64,000 nucleotides of DNA from Arthrobacter agilis (GTDB taxonomy: Bacteria; Actinomycetota; Actinomycetes; Actinomycetales; Micrococcaceae): assembly GCF_006494655.1 (NCBI RefSeq), contig NZ_VHIM01000001.1, forward strand, positions 434,001-498,000. The letters are read 5' to 3'. The notes under the pieces were generated by a model. The model ran no database searches. It saw only the letters and a program-made list of their open reading frames with translations, and was not told where the DNA came from. Positions within the stretch are counted from its first letter, which is position 1. The number at the start of each line of letters is the position of its first letter. Positions 9,135 through 17,447 of this stretch are shown in pieces. A program made the translations under genes and the position numbers.

Positions 9135-9202
9135 CGGCGCGTCAGACCCGCGGGGGCGGTACCGCGGCTCTGACAACCCGGCGCGGCGCGTCAGACCCGC
9201 GG
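9135..9202. repeat. Direct and inverted 13-19 bp repeats in a spacer
   Basis: A 19-base sequence CGGCGCGTCAGACCCGCGG occurs at 9135-9153 and 9184-9202. Between them an inverted copy (9162-9174) pairs with 9141-9153 over 13 positions with one mismatch, so the segment can fold as a hairpin. The stretch 9020-9284 holds no convincing gene; apart from these repeats, a terminator and a 14-base duplication nothing else is seen. Confidence 0.6.
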
Positions 9203-9220
9203 CAGCGCGCACGCAACGAC

Positions 9221-9256
9221 GACGGCGGACCACCCCGGGGAGGGTGATCCGCCGTC
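9221..9256 (-). terminator. Terminator of the alpha-glucosidase gene
   Basis: Arms 9221-9235 and 9242-9256 form a 15-bp stem with one mismatch around a 6-base loop, just downstream (on the minus strand) of the alpha-glucosidase stop. Confidence 0.65.
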
Positions 9257-9266
9257 ATCCGCGGTG

Positions 9267-9294
9267 GTGGCTAGATCAGCGTGGCTAGATCAGC
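9267..9294. repeat. Perfect 14-base tandem duplication spanning a stop codon
   Basis: GTGGCTAGATCAGC occurs twice in a row (9267-9280, 9281-9294). The second copy contains the stop codon of the minus-strand alpha-glucosidase gene, so the stop region itself has been duplicated. Confidence 0.8.
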
Positions 9295-11000
9295 CAGGCC
9301 GTCGTGTCGGCCGGCAGCTTCCCGTCCTCGAGCGGCGAGCTGCAGAGCAGCACCTGGGCCGCGGGCAGCTCCACCGGCGTCGACCCGAAGTTGGTGATGC
9401 TGTGCCAGCCGCTGGGACGCGTGAAGTGCAGCACCTCGGCGGACGGCTCCTCGACCCAGCTGAAGTCCTCGTCGCCCTGCAGCTCGCGCCGCAGTTCGAG
9501 TGCGCGCCGGTAGAAGCTGAGGTGGGAGGAGGGATCGCCCTCCTGCACCTCGACGGCGTACTCGCCGAACCACGCCGGCTGCGGCAGGTGCGAACCGCTG
9601 AAGCCGAACCCGAAGGACGCGCCGTCCTTCGTCCACGGCAGGGGCACGCGGCAGCCGTCACGGCCCACGTCCACGCCCGTGTTGCGGAAGAAGGTGGGGT
9701 CCTGGCGGTCCTCGTCCGAGATCTCGGCGACCTCGTGCAGGCCCAGCTCCTCGCCCTGGTAGAGGTAGGCGGACCCGGGCAGCGCGAGCATGAGCTGAGA
9801 GACGGCGCGGGCACGACGCTCCCCGAGCCGGTGGTCGAGGGCGGGCTCCTGGCCGCCGCTCATCAGCCAGCCCCTGCCGTTCTCCGCCGCCGTGCTGTCC
9901 GGTCCCGCCGAGGGCAGGCCGTACCGCGTGGCGTGCCGGACGACGTCGTGGTTCGAGAAGACCCAGGTCGACGACGCCCCGGAGGAGGTTGCCTCGGTGA
10001 GGTTCTTCGTGATGATGTCGCGGAACTGGTGCGGGTTCCAGTCGGCCTGCAGCAGGTCGAAGTTGAACGCCTGGCCGAGCCCCTCGGGGCTCGCGTACCG
10101 GGCGCGGCGGTCGGCGTGGACCCACGCCTCGGCGACGGCCGTCCGGGGCGGGGTGTACTCGTTGAACACCTGGCGCCACTCGGCGAAGACCTCGTGCACC
10201 TCGTCGCGGTCCCAGAACGGGTGCTTGCCGTTGTGGTTCCCGCCCTCGGGACCGAGCTTGGCCCGTGACGGCAGGGGCTCGCTCATGTCCTTGGTGAGGG
10301 CGTGTGCGACGTCCACGCGGAAGCCGTCCACGCCGCGATCCGACCAGAAGCGGAGTGTCGTGAGGAAGTCGTCACGGACCTCGCGGTTGTCCCAGTTCAG
10401 GTCCGGCTGTTCGCGGGCGAAGATGTGCATGTACCACTGCCCGTCCTCGGTGCGCTCCCAGGCGGGTCCGCCGAACACGGACTCCCAGTCCGAGGGCGCC
10501 TCGGAGCCGTCGGGCCCCTTGCCGTCGCGGAAGATGTAGCGGTCGCGTGCCGCCGACCCCTTGGGCGAGGCCAGGGCCTCGCGGAACCAGGCGTGCCGGT
10601 TGGAGGTGTGGTTGGGGACGATGTCCGCGATGAGCTTGATCCCGGCGTCGTGCAGGGCGGCGATCATCTCGTCGAAGTCGTCGAGCGTCCCGAGCTTCGG
10701 GTCCACGTCGCGGTAGTTGTCGACGTCGTACCCGCCGTCGGCGAGCGCCGACGGGTAGAAGGGGCTGAGCCACACGGCGTCGACGCCGAGGGACCGCAGG
10801 TACGGGATGCGCGAGGTGATGCCCTTGAGGTCGCCGATGCCGTCGCCGTCGGAGTCGGCGAAGCTGCGCGGATAGATCTGGTAGACGGCGGCCTGGCGCC
10901 ACCAGTTCGGGTCCTGCATGCGCTCGTCGAGGGCTGCGGGGGCGAGTTCCGCCGTGGCGTCCTCGGCGGATACGACGTCGGGGCTGACGGTGGAGGTCAC
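9285..11000 (-). CDS. GH13 alpha-glucosidase / oligo-glucosidase
   Basis: A 571-residue GH13 enzyme that should hydrolyse alpha-1,4 or alpha-1,6 gluco-oligosaccharides in the cytoplasm. It shows WWRQAAVYQIYPRSF at the barrel entry, DIVPNHTSN (region I), GFRVDVAHAL with the nucleophile Asp (region II), AVAEAWVH with the acid/base Glu (region III) and FSNHDVVRH (region IV). No signal peptide is present. The GTG at 11000 is chosen because AAAGGGA precedes it by about 10 bases and because upstream codons in the same frame lose protein character. It is divergent from a ROK regulator across an AT-rich palindrome, so it is probably sugar-regulated. Confidence 0.88.
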   Translation of the reverse strand: MTSTVSPDVVSAEDATAELAPAALDERMQDPNWWRQAAVYQIYPRSFADSDGDGIGDLKGITSRIPYLRSLGVDAVWLSPFYPSALADGGYDVDNYRDVDPKLGTLDDFDEMIAALHDAGIKLIADIVPNHTSNRHAWFREALASPKGSAARDRYIFRDGKGPDGSEAPSDWESVFGGPAWERTEDGQWYMHIFAREQPDLNWDNREVRDDFLTTLRFWSDRGVDGFRVDVAHALTKDMSEPLPSRAKLGPEGGNHNGKHPFWDRDEVHEVFAEWRQVFNEYTPPRTAVAEAWVHADRRARYASPEGLGQAFNFDLLQADWNPHQFRDIITKNLTEATSSGASSTWVFSNHDVVRHATRYGLPSAGPDSTAAENGRGWLMSGGQEPALDHRLGERRARAVSQLMLALPGSAYLYQGEELGLHEVAEISDEDRQDPTFFRNTGVDVGRDGCRVPLPWTKDGASFGFGFSGSHLPQPAWFGEYAVEVQEGDPSSHLSFYRRALELRRELQGDEDFSWVEEPSAEVLHFTRPSGWHSITNFGSTPVELPAAQVLLCSSPLEDGKLPADTTAWLI

Positions 11001-11076
11001 GGAGACGGTGTCCCTTTCGATGGTGGGCAGGAGCTGGACGCCACCGGTTCCTGGCGGGAACCACCTGTGCGTCCTC

Positions 11077-11099
11077 ATTCTTTTTACGATAGAAATAAT
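11077..11099. promoter_or_regulatory. AT-rich operator-like palindrome between GH13 and ROK genes
   Basis: A 23-base imperfect palindrome (8 of 11 pairs match, centre on G at 11088) made of ATTCTTTTTA and TAGAAATAAT halves. It is strikingly AT-rich against its surroundings and lies in the divergent spacer, as expected for a ROK repressor site overlapping both promoters. Confidence 0.5.
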
Positions 11100-11139
11100 A
11101 GGCGTGTCAATCAGTCGACGAGGAAGGAGGTGGGTAGCG

Positions 11140-12279
11140 GTGGAAGCACTTGCGACCCTTTCCCCCCACAGTTCAGCCCGTGCGCTCGCGCGGGAGGTGC
11201 TCATCAGCGGGCCCATCTCCCGGGGTGACCTCGCCGTCCGGCTGGGGCTCTCGGTCGCGAGTCTCACCCGGCTCAGCAAGCCCCTGCTCGACGCCGGCGT
11301 GCTGCGGGAATCCGAGGAGCCCGGCACGGCCGCCGTCGGCCGTCCCGTGCGCCCCCTCGAAGTGAGTCCGGATGCGCACCGGTTCGTCGGCATCAAGCTC
11401 TCCGGAGACTCCGCCGCCGCCGTGGCCACGGACCTCACATGCACCGTGATCGGGTCCAGCGAGCGGGCGCTCGCGGGTCACGGCGTGGACGAGGTCCTCG
11501 ATGCCATCATGGCCGCCGTCGCCGATCTCGGCCCGCTGGATCAGTTCAGTGGTATCGGGGTCAGCATCGGCGGCAAGGTCGGCGGGGGTACCGCGGTGCT
11601 GCGCGCACCGTTCCTCGGCTGGCGGGAGGTGCCGTTCGCGGACCTCCTCGAGCAGCGCACCGGACTTCCGGTGGTCGTGGAGAACGACGTCGTGGCGCTC
11701 ACCATCGCGGAGCAGTGGTTCGGCGCGGGACGCGGCGAGACCGACTTCGCCGTGCTGACCGTCGGCGCGGGTGTGGGGTACGGGCTGGTCATCAATGACA
11801 TCGTCATCGCGCCGCCCGACGCCGGCCTGGGCCTGGTGGGCCACTACCCCATCGATCCGCTGGGACCGCGGTGCAGGCAGGGCCACCGCGGCTGCGCCTC
11901 GGCCATCCTGACCATTCCTGCCATCCGCTCCCACTTCGCGGCAGCCACGGGCGGGGAGCTGCCCTACGCCGACATCCTCGCGCTCGCGGCCGACGGGCAC
12001 GCCGTCGCCGGCGGACTGGTGCGTGAGGCGGGGCGGGCACTCGGCGTGCTGGTCTCCGCGGTCGCGAACCTGACGATGGTGGACCTCGTCGTCCTCTCCG
12101 GTGAGGGCATGGACGTCGCCGAGCTCGCCTCGGCCACCCTCGAGGACACCGTGCGCGAGCACCGCGATCCCGAGGCATCGCCCCTGCGGCTCAGCCGCCG
12201 GCCCTCCGACTTCGCCCCGTGGGCGCGCGGGGCCGCCGCCGTCGCCATCCAGCGGACCATCCTCGGAACCGTGCGCTGA
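11140..12279 (+). CDS. ROK family transcriptional regulator
   Basis: A 379-residue NagC/XylR-type regulator. The N-terminal winged helix (about 1-75) includes RGDLAVRLGLSVASLTRLSKPL. The ROK sugar-kinase-like domain follows with IGVSIGGKV, VENDV, a GAGVGYGLVI phosphate loop and a zinc-binding region CRQGHRGCAS. The GTG at 11140 is preceded by AAGGAGG at optimal distance; upstream in-frame codons belong to the spacer. It probably represses the divergent alpha-glucosidase gene and itself, with an oligosaccharide-derived sugar as effector. Confidence 0.85.
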   Translation: MEALATLSPHSSARALAREVLISGPISRGDLAVRLGLSVASLTRLSKPLLDAGVLRESEEPGTAAVGRPVRPLEVSPDAHRFVGIKLSGDSAAAVATDLTCTVIGSSERALAGHGVDEVLDAIMAAVADLGPLDQFSGIGVSIGGKVGGGTAVLRAPFLGWREVPFADLLEQRTGLPVVVENDVVALTIAEQWFGAGRGETDFAVLTVGAGVGYGLVINDIVIAPPDAGLGLVGHYPIDPLGPRCRQGHRGCASAILTIPAIRSHFAAATGGELPYADILALAADGHAVAGGLVREAGRALGVLVSAVANLTMVDLVVLSGEGMDVAELASATLEDTVREHRDPEASPLRLSRRPSDFAPWARGAAAVAIQRTILGTVR

Positions 12280-12332
12280 GGCACGGCTCCCACCACCTGT
12301 ACGGCAGGCCACTCCGGCCCTAGCCTGTGGGG

Positions 12333-13001
12333 ATGGACCTCAGCGCCGAGCACCGCAGCACCTACTTCCAGCAGCGACTCGAGGACGCCGGCTTCACCCG
12401 GCCCGAGTCCCTGCGTCTGGCCCACGCAGCCGCCGGCGACGAGTCGGGAGACGCGGCGGCCCGCGTCACCGCGGCCCTCGACGAGTTGCAGTTCCCCGCC
12501 GGGCCGTCCGCGTAGCGTCGTCGTGCCCGCCTGTGGCAGGAGACGTTCCCGGGCACGGTCGGCGGCGCTCCCGGGGACGCTCCGGAGCCGGGCTGGTATA
12601 CGGGTCCGAACGATGGGGACACGACGAGTCCCGCCCCGAGCCACGCGGGCGTCGAGCACTACTGGGACGGCCGCGGCTGGACCGGACGGCGCGTCGCGCC
12701 ACCGGCCCGCGGTCCGGTTCCGGATTCCCGCGCCGGCACCGTTCTCACCATCGTCGGCTTCTGCCTCGGGGTCGTCGCCCTGGCGGTCTCGCCCCTGGTG
12801 CCCGGCAGCCTCGCGATCGCCCTCGCGAGCGTCATCGTGGCGGCCATCGGTCTCGGCAGTCCGGCGGTGGCGGTCCACGGCGGAGTGCGCGCACTGGGCA
12901 CGGCCGGCCTGGTCCTCGGTATCATCGCGCTGGTTCAGACCGTATCGGTCACCTTCCTCCCGGCCATCGTCGGTACGCCCTTCGGTGTGGTGGTGCCCTG
13001 A
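12333..13001 (+). pseudogene. DUF2510 membrane protein split by an in-frame TAG
   Basis: Codons 1-60 read MDLSAEHRSTYFQQRLEDAG and onward to GPSA, then TAG at 12513-12515. The same frame continues for 161 sense codons to TGA at 12999-13001 and is clearly protein: PGWY and YWDGRGWT (the two ends of a DUF2510 domain), a basic/Pro linker, then three hydrophobic helices (GTVLTIVGFCLGVVALAV, SLAIALASVIVAAIGL, TAGLVLGIIALVQTVSV). No ATG, GTG or TTG lies in frame between the TAG and the DUF2510 motif, so the second half has no obvious start. It may be one gene broken by a nonsense mutation, a readthrough gene, or a sequencing error. A TAGCCT box 6 bases before the ATG suggests a leaderless start. 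Confidence 0.6.
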
Positions 13002-13022
13002 CGCGCCCGCGCAGGCAGTGCG

Positions 13023-13859
13023 CTACTTCCCGACGCCGTCGGCGAGCCCGCGCACGAAGTACTTCTGCGTGAGGAAGAACAGCAGGATCACCGGGATGGC
13101 GGCGATCGTCATGCCGGCGAACACCACGGGGTATTCGGTCCCGTGCTTGCTCATCAGGTTCGTCAGCCCGATCGGCAGCGTCTGCAGGTCTCCCCCGCTG
13201 GTGAACACCATGGCGAACAAATACTCGTTCCAGGTGAAGAGGATATTCAGGATCACGCTGGACACGAGGATTGGTTTGCACATGGGGAGCACGATGCTCC
13301 AGAACGCCCTCGCCTTGCCGGCCCCGTCCACTGCTGCCGCCTCTTCGATCTCGACCGGCAGATCCACCATGTAGGCGCGGATCAGGAAGGTGGTGAACGG
13401 GATCCGGAACGCCACGTAGAGGATCAGGAGCGCCCAGAACGTGTTGTAGAGACCGAGCGCCTGGAACATCCTGACGAGCGGTATCAGCGCGACGGCGGGA
13501 GCGAGCATGAGACCCCCGAGAATCAGGGCCAAAACCGTGCGGCTGAAGGGAATCTGCATGCGCGTGAGTCCGTACGCGGCCCAGGCGCTGATGAACACGG
13601 TGGCGATGGTCGCGGTGACGGTCACGAGGATGCTGGTCATCAGGTAGCTGCTGACGCCGCGGTTCCAGGCCTTCGCGTAGTTTTCCCAGGTGAGCTGCAG
13701 CGGCAGCGCGAAGGGGTTGCCGAACAGCTCGGTATTGGTCTTGAAGCCGTTCAGGACCATCCAGAGCAGCGGATAGATCACGACGACGGCGAGGGCCAGC
13801 AGGAACGACGCGACGAAGGTCCTTGCGACGACACCGAGGACACCCGTTCGGGTCACCAT
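13023..13859 (-). CDS. Sugar ABC transporter permease, MalG type (frl-like locus)
   Basis: A 278-residue inner membrane permease with six predicted helices and the binding-protein-dependent transport motif EAAAVDGAGKARAFWSIVLP (EAA loop), which contacts the ATPase. The ATG at 13859 follows AGGAG; the gene overlaps the end of the MalF-type permease by 7 bases. It is the last gene of the binding protein-permease-permease transcript, and no ATPase gene is present. By context it imports the substrate of the divergent FrlB/FrlD-like enzymes. Confidence 0.85.
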   Translation of the reverse strand: MVTRTGVLGVVARTFVASFLLALAVVVIYPLLWMVLNGFKTNTELFGNPFALPLQLTWENYAKAWNRGVSSYLMTSILVTVTATIATVFISAWAAYGLTRMQIPFSRTVLALILGGLMLAPAVALIPLVRMFQALGLYNTFWALLILYVAFRIPFTTFLIRAYMVDLPVEIEEAAAVDGAGKARAFWSIVLPMCKPILVSSVILNILFTWNEYLFAMVFTSGGDLQTLPIGLTNLMSKHGTEYPVVFAGMTIAAIPVILLFFLTQKYFVRGLADGVGK

Positions 13860-14815
13860 TCGACTCTCCTCTTGCGTGTGATGGCCAGTTGCACGAGTGC
13901 CACGCCCAGGGTCAGGACGAAGATCACCGTCGCGATGGCCGCTGCGTAGCCGAAGTCGTTGCGTCCGAAGCCCATGCGGTAGAGCCACGACACCAGGACC
14001 TGGCTGGAGTTGTTGGGGCCACCGCTGGTCATCACCATGACCTCGTTGAAGACCTGGAAGGCGCCGGAGAGCGTGACGATGATCATGAGTCCGGTCATCT
14101 CGCGAGTGAGCGGGACGGTGACCTGGAGGAACCGCCTGACCGGGCCGATCCCGTCGAGCGACGCGGCGTCGTAGAGATCCTGCGGGATCCGCTGGATGGC
14201 GATCGCGAACAGCAGCGTGGAATAGCCGAAGCCCTGCCACTGGCTCATCGCGATGACGGCCCAGATGGCCGTGCCCTCCTGCCCCAGCCACGCCTGCGTC
14301 AGCGACTCCAGCCCCACTCCTCGCAGGAACGCGTTCAGGATGCCCAGTTCCGGCTCGTAGACGAAGTAGAACAGCAGGCCCGCGACGGTGAGGGAGATGG
14401 CGGACGGCACGAAGTAGATGGCCCGCAGCGCGCGACGCCACCGCTCGGACCGCATGCTTTCCACGAGCGCGGCGAGAAGCAGGGCGCCGAAGACCTGGCA
14501 GAGCAGGGAGACCGCGGCATAGGCCACGTTGTTGGCCAGAGCTCGCCAGAACACGGGATCACCGGCCAGCTTCTCGTAGTTCGCCAACCCGATGAAGGAG
14601 GAGCCCCCACCATAGATGTCCCACTTCATGACGCTGTACTGCAGGTTCTGGAGCAGGGGCAGGTAGACGAAGACACCCAGCACGAGGAGCGCGGGCACCA
14701 CCCAGACCCAGCCGCGCGGTCTGCGCTGCCGCCGCACCCCTGCTGCTCCGGTCGGAGAAAGCAGGGATGCGGCGGCAGCGGTGCTACTCGGCGCTGTCTG
14801 AAGCGGCGCGGACAT
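13853..14815 (-). CDS. Sugar ABC transporter permease, MalF type (frl-like locus)
   Basis: A 320-residue permease with six helices after a Pro/Arg-rich cytoplasmic N-terminus (RRQRRPRGWVWVVPALLV). Its EAA loop reads LYDAASLDGIGPVRRFLQVT. The ATG at 14815 is chosen over the one at 14866 because it gives the usual length and has AAGAGG upstream; it still overlaps the binding-protein gene by 32 bases. It forms the channel with the MalG-type partner. Confidence 0.82.
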   Translation of the reverse strand: MSAPLQTAPSSTAAAASLLSPTGAAGVRRQRRPRGWVWVVPALLVLGVFVYLPLLQNLQYSVMKWDIYGGGSSFIGLANYEKLAGDPVFWRALANNVAYAAVSLLCQVFGALLLAALVESMRSERWRRALRAIYFVPSAISLTVAGLLFYFVYEPELGILNAFLRGVGLESLTQAWLGQEGTAIWAVIAMSQWQGFGYSTLLFAIAIQRIPQDLYDAASLDGIGPVRRFLQVTVPLTREMTGLMIIVTLSGAFQVFNEVMVMTSGGPNNSSQVLVSWLYRMGFGRNDFGYAAAIATVIFVLTLGVALVQLAITRKRRVEW

Positions 14816-16100
14816 TGCCCAGGACCTCTTCAGGAGTCTCGGAACCGGAGACGAGAGCCTCGCCACCGGCGAGCCACGCGTCGGCGACCTCGGGGACGGT
14901 CACGGCGTCGAGCCACCCGAGCAGATAGCTCGCCTCGTTGAGTTGCGAGACTCCTTCGACGACGGCGGGGCTCGCCGTCGATGCGGAGACGGCGCCCACG
15001 ATCGTGCTCGGCTGGCTGAACGGCGCTCCGGCCAGCGTCTCGGCGTTGGCCTTGCTGGTCGCGAACCTGAGGAAGTCGACGGCGAGCGCCTGGCGTGGGG
15101 ACCGCGCGTTGACCATCAGCCCCTCCGGAGAGCCCTCGAGGGCTGCGGCATCGCCCTCGGCGCCCTCCGGCGCCGGCAGTGCGAAGATCCCGAAGTCGTC
15201 CGCAGTGATCTCGGAGGAGTCGGTGACCACGGAGTCGAATTCCAGGATCTCCTGGAAGTACATGGCAGCCTTGCCGGCGGACTGCGCCTGCTGGGCCGTC
15301 GAATACAGGACACCGTTGGAGTCTGTCCCCGTACCCGTGCACTCCTGCACCAGGGTCTGGAACTCCTCGAGGGACTTCACGTACCCCGGGTGGTCCCAGC
15401 TGGCCGTCGCCGGCACGAAGTCCTTTTCGAGGACGTCCTGGGGCACGTTGTAGGCGAAGAGCTGCTGGAGGACGTGCAGACCGGGCCAGCCGTCCTTGTT
15501 CCCGAAGGCCAGCGGCTCCACACCCTGAGCTTCGAGCTTCGGACAGGCGGCGATCAGCTCCTCGAACGTGGTGGGGACAGCGACGCCGGCCTCGTCGAAG
15601 ATGCTCTTGTTGTAGCCCATGAACTTCCCGTTGTTGTACAGGGGGACGGCGTAGTACTTCCCGTCCTCGGCGAACGCATCCAGCGACGCCTGCCCGAAGG
15701 TCGAACCCCATTCGGTGTCGGGTGAGAGAACGGCGCTGAGATCGGTGGCCAATCCGCCCTCGATGAACTTGTCGGCGTAGTCGCCTGTCCACGAGAAGTA
15801 GATGTCCGGCAGTGCGGAGGAGGCCACCAGGGTCTTCGTCTTGTCCTTGACGCTCTGATCCGTCTCCTGGATTATTTCGAAGTCCACCTCCGGATGCAGG
15901 GACGTGTACTCGGCCGCGAGGTCCTCGAAATAGGGCGAGAGCGGCTCGCCGCCGAACTTCGTCAGGATCGACAAAGTCCCCTCGTACTCCGGCGTGGCCG
16001 TGAGGTCGGCCGCTTCGACATCGGTCCCGCCTCCGCACGCCGTGAGTCCCATGACTGCTGCGGCTGCCACCGCGCATACTCCCCGTCGGATGTTCTTCAT
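14784..16100 (-). CDS. Extracellular sugar-binding lipoprotein, family 1 (frl-like locus)
   Basis: A 438-residue ABC solute-binding protein. A lipobox LTAC (Cys22) gives a lipoprotein anchored outside the membrane. GTLSILTKFGGEP starts the first lobe, DIYFSWTGDYADKF and KYYAVPLYNNGKFMGYNKSIF are typical of carbohydrate-binding family 1 proteins. With the two permeases downstream and the divergent deglycase/kinase pair it corresponds to FrlO of Bacillus subtilis, which binds fructosamines. The ligand is inferred from neighbours, not from binding residues. Confidence 0.83.
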   Translation of the reverse strand: MKNIRRGVCAVAAAAVMGLTACGGGTDVEAADLTATPEYEGTLSILTKFGGEPLSPYFEDLAAEYTSLHPEVDFEIIQETDQSVKDKTKTLVASSALPDIYFSWTGDYADKFIEGGLATDLSAVLSPDTEWGSTFGQASLDAFAEDGKYYAVPLYNNGKFMGYNKSIFDEAGVAVPTTFEELIAACPKLEAQGVEPLAFGNKDGWPGLHVLQQLFAYNVPQDVLEKDFVPATASWDHPGYVKSLEEFQTLVQECTGTGTDSNGVLYSTAQQAQSAGKAAMYFQEILEFDSVVTDSSEITADDFGIFALPAPEGAEGDAAALEGSPEGLMVNARSPRQALAVDFLRFATSKANAETLAGAPFSQPSTIVGAVSASTASPAVVEGVSQLNEASYLLGWLDAVTVPEVADAWLAGGEALVSGSETPEEVLGNVRAASDSAE

Positions 16101-16213
16101 GGCCGAGCCTCCTTCTTTGACCGGGACCTGCCCGGAAGCCTCTGCTGCGGGTGGACGGCAGGTGCCCGATGGGCCTGCACTTCCGCGTGGTGCGGATCAC
16201 AGTAGCGCAGAAA

Positions 16214-16227
16214 TGATACCGGTACCA
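16214..16227. promoter_or_regulatory. LacI-type operator, copy 1 (frl-like locus)
   Basis: TGATACCGGTACCA, 13 of 14 bases identical to the perfect palindrome at 16325-16338. It lies upstream of the binding-protein gene, so one repressor can control both divergent transcripts. Confidence 0.6.
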
Positions 16228-16275
16228 GAGCAAGGCAGACATCATCAGGAAACTCTTCGTGGCAGGTTCACCTGC

Positions 16276-16300
16276 TCGCGGGAGTGATTGACTCCCGCGA
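16276..16300. promoter_or_regulatory. Dyad around the -35 box of the deglycase promoter
   Basis: TCGCGGGA and TCCCGCGA are perfect 8-bp arms 9 bases apart. A TTGACT hexamer (16288-16293) sits at the centre, with a weak -10 candidate AACGAT (16312-16317, 18-base spacing) and the LacI-type palindrome just downstream. The dyad may bind a second regulator. Confidence 0.4.
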
Positions 16301-16324
16301 ATCCGTCGTGCAACGATGTGCCGG

Positions 16325-16338
16325 TGATACCGGTATCA
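16325..16338. promoter_or_regulatory. LacI-type operator, copy 2 (frl-like locus)
   Basis: TGATACCGGTATCA is a perfect 14-base palindrome, 36 bases before the deglycase start and just after the predicted -10 box. A central CG step is typical of LacI-family sites; the LacI gene three genes downstream is the likely cognate repressor. Confidence 0.65.
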
Positions 16339-16373
16339 AACCGGTCGCCATTGCCGCTTTCGAAGGGATCGAT

Positions 16374-17369
16374 ATGTTGAAATTCGATGAGGACCAGTTC
16401 CTCAAACGTGCACAGAGTTTCCTGGCCCTGCAGCCGCGCATAGAAGACGTCGTCTCGGGACTGTCCGACGTCGAAGCGGTGTTTCTCGTCGGATCGGGAG
16501 GCACCTATGCGGCGATGTGGCCCTACGAGCACCTGATGCGCCGGAACACCACCGTTCCCGTGCGCTCGGCCATCGCCGCGGAACTCGTCCTTTCCGGGGA
16601 CGCGCTCCTCAACGAGCGTGCGGTGGCAGTGTTCACGTCCGCGTCGGGCACCACCGAGGATGTCATCGCGTGCATCGAGTACTGCAAGGCGCGTGGCGTC
16701 CGCACGGTCGGCTTCACCGGCATCACGGACAGCCCGATCGCGAAGGCCGTGGACCACGCGCTCATCACCGAGCCCGACGCGTGGCCCTTCGACCTCGGTC
16801 TGTTGCTCTTCACCACGCGGTTCCTGTCGGAACGCGGTGAGTTCGCCGGGTACGACAAGCTCGTGGAGCAGCTGCCGGCCGTACCCGCGGCCTTGGTCGG
16901 CGTCGCCCGCCAGGCCGAACCGCTGGCGGAGGCGTTCGCGGAACGGCACAGGGAGACGAACTTTCACTTCGTGGTGGGCAGCGGCAATCTCTGGGGACAC
17001 GCCTACCTCTACTCCATGTGCATCCTCGAGGAGATGCAGTGGCTGCACACCACCCGGGTGCACGGTGCCGAGTTCTTCCACGGCTCCCTCGAACTGATCG
17101 AACCCGATACCAGCGTCCTGCTGTTCGTCGGCGAGGACGAGACCCGCCCCCTCATGGAGCGCGTCGTCAGGTTCTCGGAGAAGTATTCTCAGGCCACGAC
17201 GGTCCTGGACACCGCGGACTACCCGCTCGAGGGTATCGACGACGAATTCCGGGGCTTGTTGGGCCCGCTGGTGATGGACACGATCACCAGCCGGATCAGC
17301 AAACACCTCGAGAAGCAGCGCGACCACTCGCTCGACCTGCGCCGGTACTACCGCGTCGTCGAGTACTGA
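16374..17369 (+). CDS. frlB: SIS-domain sugar isomerase/deglycase, FrlB-like
   Basis: A 331-residue protein with two SIS domains. VFLVGSGGTYAAMW and VFTSASGTTEDVIACIEYCK mark the first, and HGAEFFHGSLELIEPDT the second, the region that in FrlB reads very similarly. It ends in YYRVVEY, close to the end I recall for E. coli FrlB. FrlB cleaves 6-phosphofructose-lysine (an Amadori product) into glucose 6-phosphate and the free amino acid. The ATG at 16374 follows AAGGGAT; upstream codons contain the operator. The next gene is an FrlD-like kinase, supporting the pathway. Another aminosugar 6-phosphate isomerase or deglycase remains possible. Confidence 0.72.
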   Translation: MLKFDEDQFLKRAQSFLALQPRIEDVVSGLSDVEAVFLVGSGGTYAAMWPYEHLMRRNTTVPVRSAIAAELVLSGDALLNERAVAVFTSASGTTEDVIACIEYCKARGVRTVGFTGITDSPIAKAVDHALITEPDAWPFDLGLLLFTTRFLSERGEFAGYDKLVEQLPAVPAALVGVARQAEPLAEAFAERHRETNFHFVVGSGNLWGHAYLYSMCILEEMQWLHTTRVHGAEFFHGSLELIEPDTSVLLFVGEDETRPLMERVVRFSEKYSQATTVLDTADYPLEGIDDEFRGLLGPLVMDTITSRISKHLEKQRDHSLDLRRYYRVVEY

Positions 17370-17387
17370 GCCGACGGCGATCCCCTC

Positions 17388-17422
17388 GCCACCGGCCGGG
17401 CGCACGACGCCCGGCCGGTGGC
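17388..17422 (+). terminator. Strong hairpin between deglycase and kinase genes
   Basis: Perfect 15-bp stem (17388-17402 with 17408-17422) around CACGA. It lies inside the operon, so it may act as a partial terminator or protect the upstream mRNA, lowering kinase relative to deglycase. Confidence 0.55.
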
Positions 17423-17447
17423 CCCTCCCTCGAGCAGCAAGGCACCC

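Noticed and set aside
12523-13374. 283-codon frame starting at GTG 12523
   Set aside because: Out of frame with the DUF2510 motif and helices; Arg/Ser/Pro-rich shadow.
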